A DNA stretch of 64,000 nucleotides from HXMU1420-13 sp963691715. Lineage in GTDB: Bacteria > Bacteroidota > Rhodothermia > Balneolales > Balneolaceae. The stretch lies in the NCBI GenBank assembly GCA_963691715.1, contig OY829281.1, positions 2,356,001 through 2,420,000 of the forward strand. The letters are read 5' to 3'. The translations under genes were made by a program, and so were the position numbers. Under the pieces are notes generated by a model, which had not been told where the DNA came from, made no database searches, and saw only the letters and a program-made list of their open reading frames with translations. Shown here piece by piece: positions 9,589 through 17,093 of the stretch (within the stretch, counting starts at the first letter, position 1; each line of letters opens with the position of its first letter).

Positions 9589-10110
9589 ATGAAAGATGAA
9601 TCTTGGATCTACGATCATGATGAACCATTAACTCGATATTCGTTGGGTCAAGAAGGCTCACATCCACTCGTTTGTGTTGGTGTAAATCCTAGTACAGCAG
9701 TCCCTGGAAATCTGGATCCCACGGTAGCCGGGGTAGCGCGTTTTGCGAAGGCAAAAGGATATGATGGTTGGTTGATGTTTAACCTATATCCCCAAAGAGC
9801 TACCAATCCCAATACAATGCATAAACGATTTCAGTCAAAGATTCATCAAAAAAATATGGATGCCATCAAGAAATTAGTAGATCAACAATCATTAGATGTG
9901 TGGTGCGCTTGGGGAACCTTGATAGAAAAACGAGCCTATCTCTCACGCTGTTTGCTGGATCTATTTCACATTCTTGAATCAGCTCATTGTTCATACTTCA
10001 AACGAGGACCTATATCCAAGGCGGGGCATCCGCATCATCCACTCTATCTCAGAAAAACAGCTCCCATGGAAGTTTTTGATTTGGGAGCATATATATCTCA
10101 TTCCCTATAA
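9589..10110 (+). CDS. DUF1643 family protein
   Basis: 173 residues. The pattern VCVGVNPSTAVPGNLDPTV, then GWLMFNLYPQRATNPN and the C-terminal KAGHPHHPLYLRK match DUF1643, a family of unknown enzymatic role. It follows tyrA by 3 bp. Its last about 190 bp are repeated, with mutations, at 13161-13350, so the DUF2589 segment lies between two copies of this gene's 3' end. Confidence 0.82.
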   Translation: MKDESWIYDHDEPLTRYSLGQEGSHPLVCVGVNPSTAVPGNLDPTVAGVARFAKAKGYDGWLMFNLYPQRATNPNTMHKRFQSKIHQKNMDAIKKLVDQQSLDVWCAWGTLIEKRAYLSRCLLDLFHILESAHCSYFKRGPISKAGHPHHPLYLRKTAPMEVFDLGAYISHSL

Positions 10111-10287
10111 TTAGGAGACCGTATAAATACGGGGAAATCAATTTGGTGATATATACTCTAAAATAGTTCTTGGCAAATCCATATTTCTATATTGTTCATT
10201 ACTACAAAGATTCTAGTCAAATATGAACAAGGCGGTATCTGAAAAGCCAATATAATAGAGTAAGAAAAAATTAAAATTTAATTAAAT

Positions 10288-10953
10288 ATGTCTAAAGAAT
10301 TAATTTCAATGGCTCAACAGTTCCAAGGACTTCCTATGGATTCCTTAATTGGTGGACCACTTAATGCAGCTGCAAAAGCAAATGGGGCAATGGCAGCAAC
10401 GCAAACAAAGTTTATGTTAGATACTTGTTTTTCGAAAGATGAATCAGACCCAGAGTCCTCTTACAAACCCATTATGATTAAAATGGAGTTAGAGAGAGGT
10501 GTTATTACTCCTCCAATATTAGATGATGAAGGAAAAGAATCAACTCCAGCTAAGATCGATAAAGTCTTAACTACATTCAATTTGCCTATACTAACTATTA
10601 TTCCTTTAAACTCATTAGGTGTTGACGAAATAAGTATACTTTTTGATATGGAAGTTAAGTCTAGCTATGGAGAAGAAGAGTCTGAAGATTCTTCAATTCA
10701 AAAAGCTGGTAAAACCAGCTTTGAAGCAAAGATTGGATACGGTCCATTTTCTGCATCGGTAAAAGGTTCTGCTAGCTATTCTAGTGAAGAAAATTCTTCA
10801 AAAAGTTCTCATTATGAGAAAAGCAATAATGCGAAATATACAGTAAATGTACATGCAGGACAATTGCCGTTACCTTTAGGTGTAACAACAATCATTAATG
10901 CGTTCACTAATGCTATTGAGCCATTAGAATTACCTGTAAATGAAGGTACGTAA
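10288..10953 (+). CDS. DUF2589-like protein, paralogue 1
   Basis: 221 residues. The N-terminal QFQGLPMDSLIGGPLNAAAKANGAMA and the central 'LTIIPLNSLGVDEISILFDMEVKSS' strand pair match the DUF2589 family, whose function is unknown. The middle is a Ser/Glu-rich linker and the C-terminal stretch (YTVNVHAGQLPLPLGVTTIINAF) closes the fold. There is no signal peptide or membrane segment. It is first of three related genes; a strong hairpin terminator follows it, so it is probably its own unit. The start follows a short AT leader with no alternative nearby. Confidence 0.65.
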   Translation: MSKELISMAQQFQGLPMDSLIGGPLNAAAKANGAMAATQTKFMLDTCFSKDESDPESSYKPIMIKMELERGVITPPILDDEGKESTPAKIDKVLTTFNLPILTIIPLNSLGVDEISILFDMEVKSSYGEEESEDSSIQKAGKTSFEAKIGYGPFSASVKGSASYSSEENSSKSSHYEKSNNAKYTVNVHAGQLPLPLGVTTIINAFTNAIEPLELPVNEGT

Positions 10954-10967
10954 ATTCAACTTAGAAA

Positions 10968-10996
10968 AAACATGAGGCTTCTTAAGCCTCATGTTT
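10968..10996 (+). terminator. rho-independent terminator-like hairpin
   Basis: A 13-bp perfect stem (AAACATGAGGCTT / AAGCCTCATGTTT) with a 3-base loop, preceded by an A-run and followed by TTTACTT. It lies 15 bp after the stop of the first DUF2589-like gene and 25 bp before the next start. It could terminate or attenuate. Confidence 0.75.
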
Positions 10997-11020
10997 ACTT
11001 AATTATTAAAAAACACAAAT

Positions 11021-11647
11021 ATGAAAAAAGGCCCAACAAAAAAAATATATTCTGGTATTTCAATTGATCAATTACTAGCAGCTCCTTTAGTTGCTGCAGC
11101 AAATGCAAATTCCTCAATGGCAAAAAAACAAACTATTTTTTTGATGGAATCATGTTTTGATCGCTATAACATTGGCAATGAAGATGACGAAGACGAAGTT
11201 CAAGATTATGTATACCATCCTAAAATGGTGACTTTATCTATGACTAAAAATGTAATAAAGCCAGGTATCGATAAGAATAAGAAACCCAAAATGGAACAAA
11301 TCTCAACCAACTTTGAAGTTCCAATTCTTACCTTAATCCCATTTAATTCACTGTCATTAAAAGATTTATCTGTTAATCTAGACTTAGAGATTACCTCACA
11401 AAAGCAAAAAAGCAAATCCTTTGATGACAATGTTGTTGCTACAGATGAAATTGAACTCAAAGGAAATGTAAGCTATGAGTCTGATAGAAAGTCTAATGAT
11501 AATAGAAGCTCAAAAAAAACTTCAAAACTTTCTGTTGAAATGAACGCAGGTTCCATACCTCTTCCAGTTGGATTTACTACCATTTTAGACTTATATACAA
11601 AGAACATCAATTCTATCTCACTAGATAAAAAAACGTATAAAAAATAA
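11021..11647 (+). CDS. DUF2589-like protein, paralogue 2
   Basis: 208 residues. The N-terminus YSGISIDQLLAAPLVAAANANSSMAKKQ and the LTLIPFNSLSLKDLSVNLDLEITS block line up with the same positions in the first paralogue. The C-terminal 'NAGSIPLPVGFTTILDLY' matches its 'HAGQLPLPLGVTTIINAF'. A very acidic segment (EDDEDE) lies near residue 50. Gene order suggests a heteromeric set made by tandem duplication. The zinc-ribbon gene begins 3 bp later, so these two and the third paralogue (4-bp gap) form one operon. Confidence 0.62.
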   Translation: MKKGPTKKIYSGISIDQLLAAPLVAAANANSSMAKKQTIFLMESCFDRYNIGNEDDEDEVQDYVYHPKMVTLSMTKNVIKPGIDKNKKPKMEQISTNFEVPILTLIPFNSLSLKDLSVNLDLEITSQKQKSKSFDDNVVATDEIELKGNVSYESDRKSNDNRSSKKTSKLSVEMNAGSIPLPVGFTTILDLYTKNINSISLDKKTYKK

Positions 11648-11650
11648 ATC

Positions 11651-11845
11651 ATGATTGAACAATATATAAAATGCCCAAATTGTAAGACTAATATTTTATT
11701 CGATGTAAACACACTACTCCAAGGAGCAAGTTTTGCTTGTAATGGGTGTGATGCCAAAATCAAATTGTCTGGGGAAAGTAAAGAAGTGGTATCAGAGTCC
11801 ATAGAGAAATTCAAAAGTATAAAAGCTCAAACATTAAAGCCCTAA
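11651..11845 (+). CDS. small zinc-ribbon protein
   Basis: 64 residues. Two Cys pairs, CPNCKTNILFD and CNGCD, 19 residues apart make a zinc ribbon of the type found in many small accessory proteins. The rest is Lys/Ser-rich. It is sandwiched between the second and third DUF2589-like genes with 3- and 4-bp gaps, which argues for a shared job such as a scaffold or nucleic-acid contact; the target is unknown. Confidence 0.6.
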   Translation: MIEQYIKCPNCKTNILFDVNTLLQGASFACNGCDAKIKLSGESKEVVSESIEKFKSIKAQTLKP

Positions 11846-11849
11846 AATT

Positions 11850-12323
11850 ATGATCAAGTTTAAAGAATTAGTAGAATCAATTAATGAAGCCGCAAAGCAA
11901 GCTAACCAAACAATAGCCGATAATGAAGGAAAGATTATCAAAGATTTTTTTGACTATGATACCGAAACTGAAAAATATAAAGCCAAAACCATCAATATTG
12001 ATTATCCATGTACCAATATAGACGGCAAGATAGAATCTGTAGACTTAGAAGTTCCTCTGATTACAATGGTACCCATTACACCCTCAGCTATTGATGAACT
12101 CAGATTTACTACAAGCTTAGACATTGTGTTAAACAACGATGAGTTAATGGTTGGTTTTAGCAAAGATTCAACTCCTCCAAAAAGTGGGAGTTACCCAGAA
12201 AAAAATAAATCAAACACAACTGCAGAATTAGAGATTGTAATTAGACCTCATGAGCCCTCTGAAGGATTAAGTAACCTAATTAACGGCTATGAAAAAATTC
12301 TAAGAGCACAAATTCCAGATTAA
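11850..12323 (+). CDS. DUF2589-like protein, short paralogue 3
   Basis: 157 residues. It keeps the helical start (KELVESINEAAKQANQTIAD), the 'VPLITMVPITPSAIDELRFTTSLDI' core that aligns with the LTIIPLNSLGVDE block of the other two, and a closing strand ELEIVIRPHEPSEGLSNLI. It lacks the long linker and the PLP-G-TTI motif at the end. It is the last gene of the operon and is followed by a decayed gene remnant. Confidence 0.55.
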   Translation: MIKFKELVESINEAAKQANQTIADNEGKIIKDFFDYDTETEKYKAKTINIDYPCTNIDGKIESVDLEVPLITMVPITPSAIDELRFTTSLDIVLNNDELMVGFSKDSTPPKSGSYPEKNKSNTTAELEIVIRPHEPSEGLSNLINGYEKILRAQIPD

Positions 12324-12381
12324 GCTTTAATATTACTAAGTCAGTTAGTATAAAAAAGCTAATTCATAATAAAATAAATAG

Positions 12382-12533
12382 ACTGAATTAAAATCAAGAA
12401 AAATACATCCTGATCAATTAGAAATATTACTTGATAAAGTAATAAATTAAAACATCTCAGAGGCTAATCGTCAATTTAAAATCATATTAGACAAGCATTT
12501 TGCATAAAGCAAAAGAGCTCTGGTTACACCCCT
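12382..12533 (+). pseudogene. decayed gene remnant
   Basis: One frame reads TELKSRKIHPDQLEILLDK, then a TAA, then NISEANRQFKIILDKHFA, a second TAA and SKRALVTPLK before a third. Amphipathic, protein-like sequence broken only by stops indicates a dead coding region about 50 residues long. Family not recognised. It occupies the gap between the third DUF2589-like gene and the 77-residue gene. Confidence 0.5.
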
Positions 12534-12600
12534 AAAATAATTCCTTCTAATATTCATATAAAAGGAGTTACAACACAAATAGAATAATTAATATTAAAAA

Positions 12601-12834
12601 ATGAATAACATAATAGATAAACGCAGTGGGTACAATTACCCATGTACTTTAACAAAAGTATTACCAAAGTATATAACAGTAAATATGAGTGGTCCTAATG
12701 GATTCAACGCTGTAACAGGTGGAGCTAATGGAACTGGAATTGTTACAGATGCAACAGGTAATTCTTATACAATTATTTTACCAGGACTTAATAGTTCAGT
12801 GGGAACGTATGAAGTAACATTCAATAGAATTTAA
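12601..12834 (+). CDS. small beta-rich hypothetical protein
   Basis: 77 residues with Gly, Asn and Thr dominating (SGPNGFNAVTGGANGTGIVTD), ending in alternating strands (SYTIILPG, GTYEVTFNRI). No signal peptide, Cys or charged active site is seen. An AAGGAG Shine-Dalgarno-like element lies about 35 bp upstream. It follows the DUF2589-like operon within the duplication-flanked segment. Family not recognised. Confidence 0.5.
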   Translation: MNNIIDKRSGYNYPCTLTKVLPKYITVNMSGPNGFNAVTGGANGTGIVTDATGNSYTIILPGLNSSVGTYEVTFNRI

Positions 12835-12983
12835 TTTATAAAAATAAGGGCTGAAGTTGCTAAATACTTAATACGTTTTAAAAGTGTAGGTACCATAGTT
12901 CTTATATTGACCATCCTACTGTAAAAAGGGACGACCTAGCCTAGGACTTAGTTAGTAGATAGACATACGCAAGCTCCTTCAAT

Positions 12984-13026
12984 CGTTTTTTGGGTACTTT
13001 TCTCATGCATAAGTACCTAAAAAACG
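12984..13026. repeat. 16-bp stem hairpin
   Basis: CGTTTTTTGGGTACTT (12984-12999) pairs with AAGTACCTAAAAAACG (13011-13026) with a single G:T position and an 11-base loop. A run of T follows on the plus strand. It may end transcription of the DUF2589 segment in both directions or mark one end of the inserted DNA. Confidence 0.5.
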
Positions 13027-13160
13027 TTTTAGTATCGTACTAATCTAGGTGTTTTGTTGTTGTTGGATTAAACCTCTCTCTCCATCTTATCTTCTGTACT
13101 GGCTAAAAATGCATTGGTATATAAACCTCTTCCTAAAGAAGGTGCAACTTTTATACCTTT

Positions 13161-13350
13161 TGCGCTTGGGGAACCTTGATAGAACAACGAGCCTATCTAT
13201 CACGCTGTTTGCTAGATCTATTTCACATTCTTGAATCTACTCATTGTTCATACTTCAAACGAGGGCCATATCCAAGGCGGGGCATCCGCATCATCCGATT
13301 CATTTTAAAAAAACAGCCCAACGAATAGTTTATAATTTAGGAGAATATTT
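13161..13350 (+). pseudogene. duplicated 3' fragment of the DUF1643 gene
   Basis: From TGCGCTTGGGGAACCTTGAT onward this stretch matches 9904-10094, the end of the intact DUF1643 gene, at most positions. It has substitutions and at least one small deletion (in the segment matching GAGGACCTATATCC) that breaks the frame. The 5' two thirds are missing. With the intact copy it forms a direct repeat around 10.1-13.16 kb. Confidence 0.8.
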
Positions 13351-13514
13351 AATCCTTACATCATGTTAATTTTAAGACATATAATTTATGTACTATACTT
13401 TTAAGTCACGTCAATATTGTATATAATTATAGTCAGCTTAATACTCGTACATAGATAAATAACTTACTTTAACACAAAATTATAAACGGTAACACTTAAT
13501 AAATAACTACTATT

Positions 13515-14270
13515 ATGGCAGAATATAAATTATCAAAGACTGAATTTTTTGAAGCAATTAATCTTTGGGATACGAAAAAAAAGGATTTCTCAGAAATACA
13601 ACAACTTATACATCCTGCCCATATTTTTTATTTATCAGAGGCGGTTTGTGTATGGGTTAAGGATAACAACGAGTTCAATAGTTTTCGAGTTTATGCAGGA
13701 GTATATAACCGTTCATTTGTTTTGATAATCCGTCCATTGGATGAAAATGGTAAGGAAAAAACTCTTAAGGAGTATTTTGCAGTAGAATTACAACCTTTAA
13801 ACAATGAGCTTACCTTGGTTGAAACCGATGTGGTTACCACCGTTTATAAAACCGTTCTATCTAAAAACTTGGAAATTGGTAAGGCTTGGAAAGAAGTTGA
13901 TTTGCCTGTTTATAACGAACCTACCATTACTGAACGCGCATCGGTTAAAGACATTGAATGTTGGAAATACGATTGCCTGAGCTGGTTTTTTAATGAAGTG
14001 CACACTACAGATGGCTTAAATATCTTTAAATATTTTACAGTACCATTTGCCGACCTAGATACACAAAGTGATAAGAAAAAAGAGGTCATAGCTCTGTTCG
14101 GGTTTAAATTTTCTTCTGTGTTCCAAAAAATGCTACCCGTTCTAATTTTTGTTGCTGATTCAAAAGAAAATAACACCTCTGAGATTATGAGGCTAAACCA
14201 AGATCAAGGTTCATTAACCACAAATACCAGAAATTGGTCTAGTCCTTGTCCTCCCTATTGTCAAATGTGA
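13515..14270 (+). CDS. hypothetical protein with C-terminal Cys-Pro tail
   Basis: 251 residues, not recognised. The body alternates strands and helices with no signal peptide or membrane segment. The last residues are TRNWSSPCPPYCQM, a Cys-Pro-Pro-Tyr-Cys tail separated from the folded part by a polar stretch. It leads an operon: a polytopic membrane protein starts 31 bp later, followed by an overlapping histidine kinase and response regulator. The tail and context suggest a redox-sensitive or processed partner of the signalling system, but that is speculation. Confidence 0.6.
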   Translation: MAEYKLSKTEFFEAINLWDTKKKDFSEIQQLIHPAHIFYLSEAVCVWVKDNNEFNSFRVYAGVYNRSFVLIIRPLDENGKEKTLKEYFAVELQPLNNELTLVETDVVTTVYKTVLSKNLEIGKAWKEVDLPVYNEPTITERASVKDIECWKYDCLSWFFNEVHTTDGLNIFKYFTVPFADLDTQSDKKKEVIALFGFKFSSVFQKMLPVLIFVADSKENNTSEIMRLNQDQGSLTTNTRNWSSPCPPYCQM

Positions 14271-14301
14271 GATTGGTAATAAAATTGAATTCTATAATTG
14301 G

Positions 14302-14925
14302 ATGTCTTTACACTATTTATCAATTATTGTGACTGTATGTATGTTATTGGCTTCTCTTTTGTACGGTTATCTTAACAACATTACAGAAAAAAATAATTTG
14401 ACTAGAAGTTATATTATATATTTGGAGTTTTTTTTAATTATAGAAATTGCCAGAAACTTAGCCATATTTATTTTTGATACTTCATCGGGATATTTATTTA
14501 TTATTTATGTAGCACTTGAATTTTATTTATTGTTCAATCTTTTCCACAAGGCATTGCAAACACCCCAAAAATGGCGCATAAGTACTACAATTCTAGCGGG
14601 GTGTTTTTTTGTTGAAACAGCAACGTTGTGGTTTTTTTTTGATAAATCCTTTACAGGTTATAGCAAAATTATTTCTCATTTACTTATTTCCATGGCAACT
14701 GCTTACATCTTGGTAAAATACTTACAAAAAGTGGATCAGCGTGATTCTTTTTGGATTATCTATGCCGCTTTATTTCTCTATTACAGTATGTCTCTGTTTT
14801 TATTTCTATTCATGGATCAATTAACCGAAAAAAATGTTGCTATATGGGCTATAAATAACCTACTTTCTTGCATACTATATGGTAGTTCTATCTACGTATT
14901 CCATTCACTAAAACATGCTCGTTGA
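14302..14925 (+). CDS. polytopic membrane protein, probable sensor partner
   Basis: 207 residues with about seven hydrophobic segments (for example HYLSIIVTVCMLLASLLYGY, LIIEIARNLAIFIF, NLLSCILYGSSIYVF). Its 3' end overlaps the histidine kinase start by 11 bp. That kinase has only one membrane helix and no input domain, so this protein could supply sensing in the membrane. Family not recognised. Confidence 0.65.
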   Translation: MSLHYLSIIVTVCMLLASLLYGYLNNITEKNNLTRSYIIYLEFFLIIEIARNLAIFIFDTSSGYLFIIYVALEFYLLFNLFHKALQTPQKWRISTTILAGCFFVETATLWFFFDKSFTGYSKIISHLLISMATAYILVKYLQKVDQRDSFWIIYAALFLYYSMSLFLFLFMDQLTEKNVAIWAINNLLSCILYGSSIYVFHSLKHAR

Positions 14926-15664
14926 TATTGAACATATCATTGCTACGATAATTATTTTAATAATTATCGTAGTAGGTGGTCTTTTTGCCTATCGGACATT
15001 TATACGTCGGGTACTGGAAGAAAAAGATATGCAACATCAACAAGAATTAGCACACCAAAAAAAAGTAGCGGAGCAATATACCATTGTTCAAGAAAGTGAA
15101 AGAAAACGCATAGCAGAAGTGTTGCATGATGATGTAGGAAACAAATTGAATATTCTTTCACTGTGGATTAATAATGAAGAAACGTGGAATAATGAGCGAT
15201 CTAAGACAATAATAGCACAACAAATTCCAGAATTAATAGAGTATACCAGATCAATTTCACACTCTTTATATCCCGTTAATTTGGAGAAATTTGGACTAAT
15301 GTTCGCTATCGAAGCACTCATTGCAAATGTAAATGAGTCACTTCCAATTCAACTTATCTTAAAACATAGCTATCAAGAAAAACCGATTTCGTTTGAATTG
15401 CATATATATCGCATCATTCAAGAATATTTAAGCAACGTAATCAAACATGCTCATGCGAGTATTATGTTAATTACTATTAGAGATACTACATCTGCTTTTA
15501 GCTGTATTATTTCTGATAATGGGGTTGGATTTGACAAAACCAAACTTAAAACAGGTATGGGATTGAAAAATATTGATAGTAGAGTTCAATCTATCAACGC
15601 ACGAAGTAAGTGGAAAACTAAAAAAGATGAAGGTACAAGACTAATTTTGGTATATCCAAAATGA
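14915..15664 (+). CDS. NarL-type sensor histidine kinase
   Basis: 249 residues. One membrane helix (about residues 8-26) and a short coiled coil lead to a HisKA_3 dimerisation helix with ESERKRIAEVLHDDVG, phospho-acceptor His71. The HATPase part shows LSNVIKHAHA (N box) and ISDNGVGFD plus GMGLKNI (G boxes). It has no PAS, HAMP or large sensor domain. It overlaps the upstream membrane protein by 11 bp and the response regulator by 4 bp (ATGA), so the three are translationally coupled. Confidence 0.88.
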   Translation: MLVDIEHIIATIIILIIIVVGGLFAYRTFIRRVLEEKDMQHQQELAHQKKVAEQYTIVQESERKRIAEVLHDDVGNKLNILSLWINNEETWNNERSKTIIAQQIPELIEYTRSISHSLYPVNLEKFGLMFAIEALIANVNESLPIQLILKHSYQEKPISFELHIYRIIQEYLSNVIKHAHASIMLITIRDTTSAFSCIISDNGVGFDKTKLKTGMGLKNIDSRVQSINARSKWKTKKDEGTRLILVYPK

Positions 15665-16338
15665 AAAGAGAAGCAATACATATCGCCATTGTTGATGATG
15701 AAAACCTTGTCTTAGAGGGTATATCAATACTGCTCTCCAATGTAAGCCATATACAAGTTGATCGAACTGCAAAAAATGGACAAGAATTTCTATCTATGCT
15801 TCAAGAAATAGAAGAAACGGAATTACCCGATATCGCCATAGTAGATATTCAAATGCAACCTATGGATGGTTTTGAGCTCGTTGAATTATTGAAGAGTAAT
15901 TATCCCGAAATAAAAATAATTATACTTTCATCGCACTATAAAGCCAATGTGGTAGGTCATATGATTAAGTTGGGAGTGTCCGCCTTTATACCCAAAGCTA
16001 GTGAAAAAGCACAATTAGTTAAAACTATTGAGTCAGTATATGAATATGGGGTTTTCTTCACCCAAGAAGATCAACAGATGTTGATTTCTCACATGAATAG
16101 TAAATCAAAAAAACCAACTTTCACTTTTAATGATACCCTATCCGCAAGAGAGATCGATGTACTCAAATTAATCTGTAAAGAACTAACCAATCAAGAAATT
16201 GCAGATCAATTATTTCTTAGCAAACGTACAGTTGAAGGGCATAGACAAAGAATTCTAGAAAAAGTTGGTGCTAGAAACACAGTAGGGCTCATTGTCTATG
16301 CTATTGCCATGGGCATCCATCCTCTCCCTCAATTCTAA
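15661..16338 (+). CDS. NarL/FixJ-type response regulator
   Basis: 225 residues. The receiver domain has the acidic pair D12-D13 and the phosphorylation site D62 (IAIVDIQMQPMDG), then a Ser/Lys pair (SS...PKA). A linker leads to a LuxR-type HTH from about residue 160 (LSAREIDVLKLICKELTNQE, RTVEGHRQRILEKVGARN). It is the cognate partner of the kinase, whose stop it overlaps. Targets cannot be read from the window. Confidence 0.92.
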   Translation: MKREAIHIAIVDDENLVLEGISILLSNVSHIQVDRTAKNGQEFLSMLQEIEETELPDIAIVDIQMQPMDGFELVELLKSNYPEIKIIILSSHYKANVVGHMIKLGVSAFIPKASEKAQLVKTIESVYEYGVFFTQEDQQMLISHMNSKSKKPTFTFNDTLSAREIDVLKLICKELTNQEIADQLFLSKRTVEGHRQRILEKVGARNTVGLIVYAIAMGIHPLPQF

Positions 16339-16382
16339 AATATTTTAATAGAATTTTAAAGTATCTAGCCAAACCTAGATTT

Positions 16383-17090
16383 TCATGTCAACAAATTCCC
16401 ATCTTCATCCCATTCGGCGGTAATATCTCGCTTGGATTGATCTATACATTTGGCTAACCATTCTGCTTCATATTCCATCCCATGTTCTTTCAACACATCT
16501 TCTGGAACACCATCCCAAATATTTGGTCGATTGCCAACATATCCTAAGTCATCCCAGCCCATTTGGGTGGTATAATATCCTGTTAACGTAAAATTCCGTA
16601 TCTGATTAAAAAACTCAACTCCCGCTTCTGTTTCTTTGGTAGCTTTATCAGGATAAGCAATGTCATCTAAAATAGTAATTTGATCTTCATGCTTTGCAAA
16701 TATGAAATCCTTACCGTTTTTGGCTGATGAGTACGTATCCAACCATGCTATTCCTTCTCTAAACCCTTCTTGTTGATTTGGCCACTCTTTCACTGCAAAA
16801 TCTATGAATTCAGGTACAAAAGCATCACTTGCAGATCCTGCAGATGCGTTAGAGGGAAGAATAAGATCACATAATACTGCCACTGTCTCAAACTCATGAT
16901 CCGTAAAGAAATTATCATTGAATATCTTTTGATCTCTGGCTTTCTCCTCGGGAGTCCTACCATATGAACTAAAATCGTACACATCTTGTAAGCGTCTGCG
17001 ATTGCTTCCATCTGGCGCACAACCATTGATAATCATACTTGAGCCCAAAGCTCCTAGCAACATGGTTTTTATAGAATCTCGTCTATTCAT
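16383..17090 (-). CDS. gluconate 2-dehydrogenase subunit 3-like lipoprotein
   Basis: 235 residues. The N-terminus has a twin-Arg-like NRRDSIKTMLLGALGSSM and a lipobox-like INGC near residue 25, so it is probably exported folded and lipid-anchored. The body fits the gluconate 2-dehydrogenase subunit 3 family (ETVAVLCDLILPSN, FTLTGYYTTQMGWDDLGY). It starts 3 bp after the GMC oxidoreductase stop in the same direction, the usual pairing in which this small subunit helps export or couple the flavoprotein to electron carriers. Confidence 0.85.
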   Translation of the reverse strand: MNRRDSIKTMLLGALGSSMIINGCAPDGSNRRRLQDVYDFSSYGRTPEEKARDQKIFNDNFFTDHEFETVAVLCDLILPSNASAGSASDAFVPEFIDFAVKEWPNQQEGFREGIAWLDTYSSAKNGKDFIFAKHEDQITILDDIAYPDKATKETEAGVEFFNQIRNFTLTGYYTTQMGWDDLGYVGNRPNIWDGVPEDVLKEHGMEYEAEWLAKCIDQSKRDITAEWDEDGNLLT

Positions 17091-17093
17091 AAT

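Noticed and set aside
13049..13234. 61-codon plus-strand ORF
   Set aside because: It overlaps the decayed DUF1643 fragment in a different frame and has no support.
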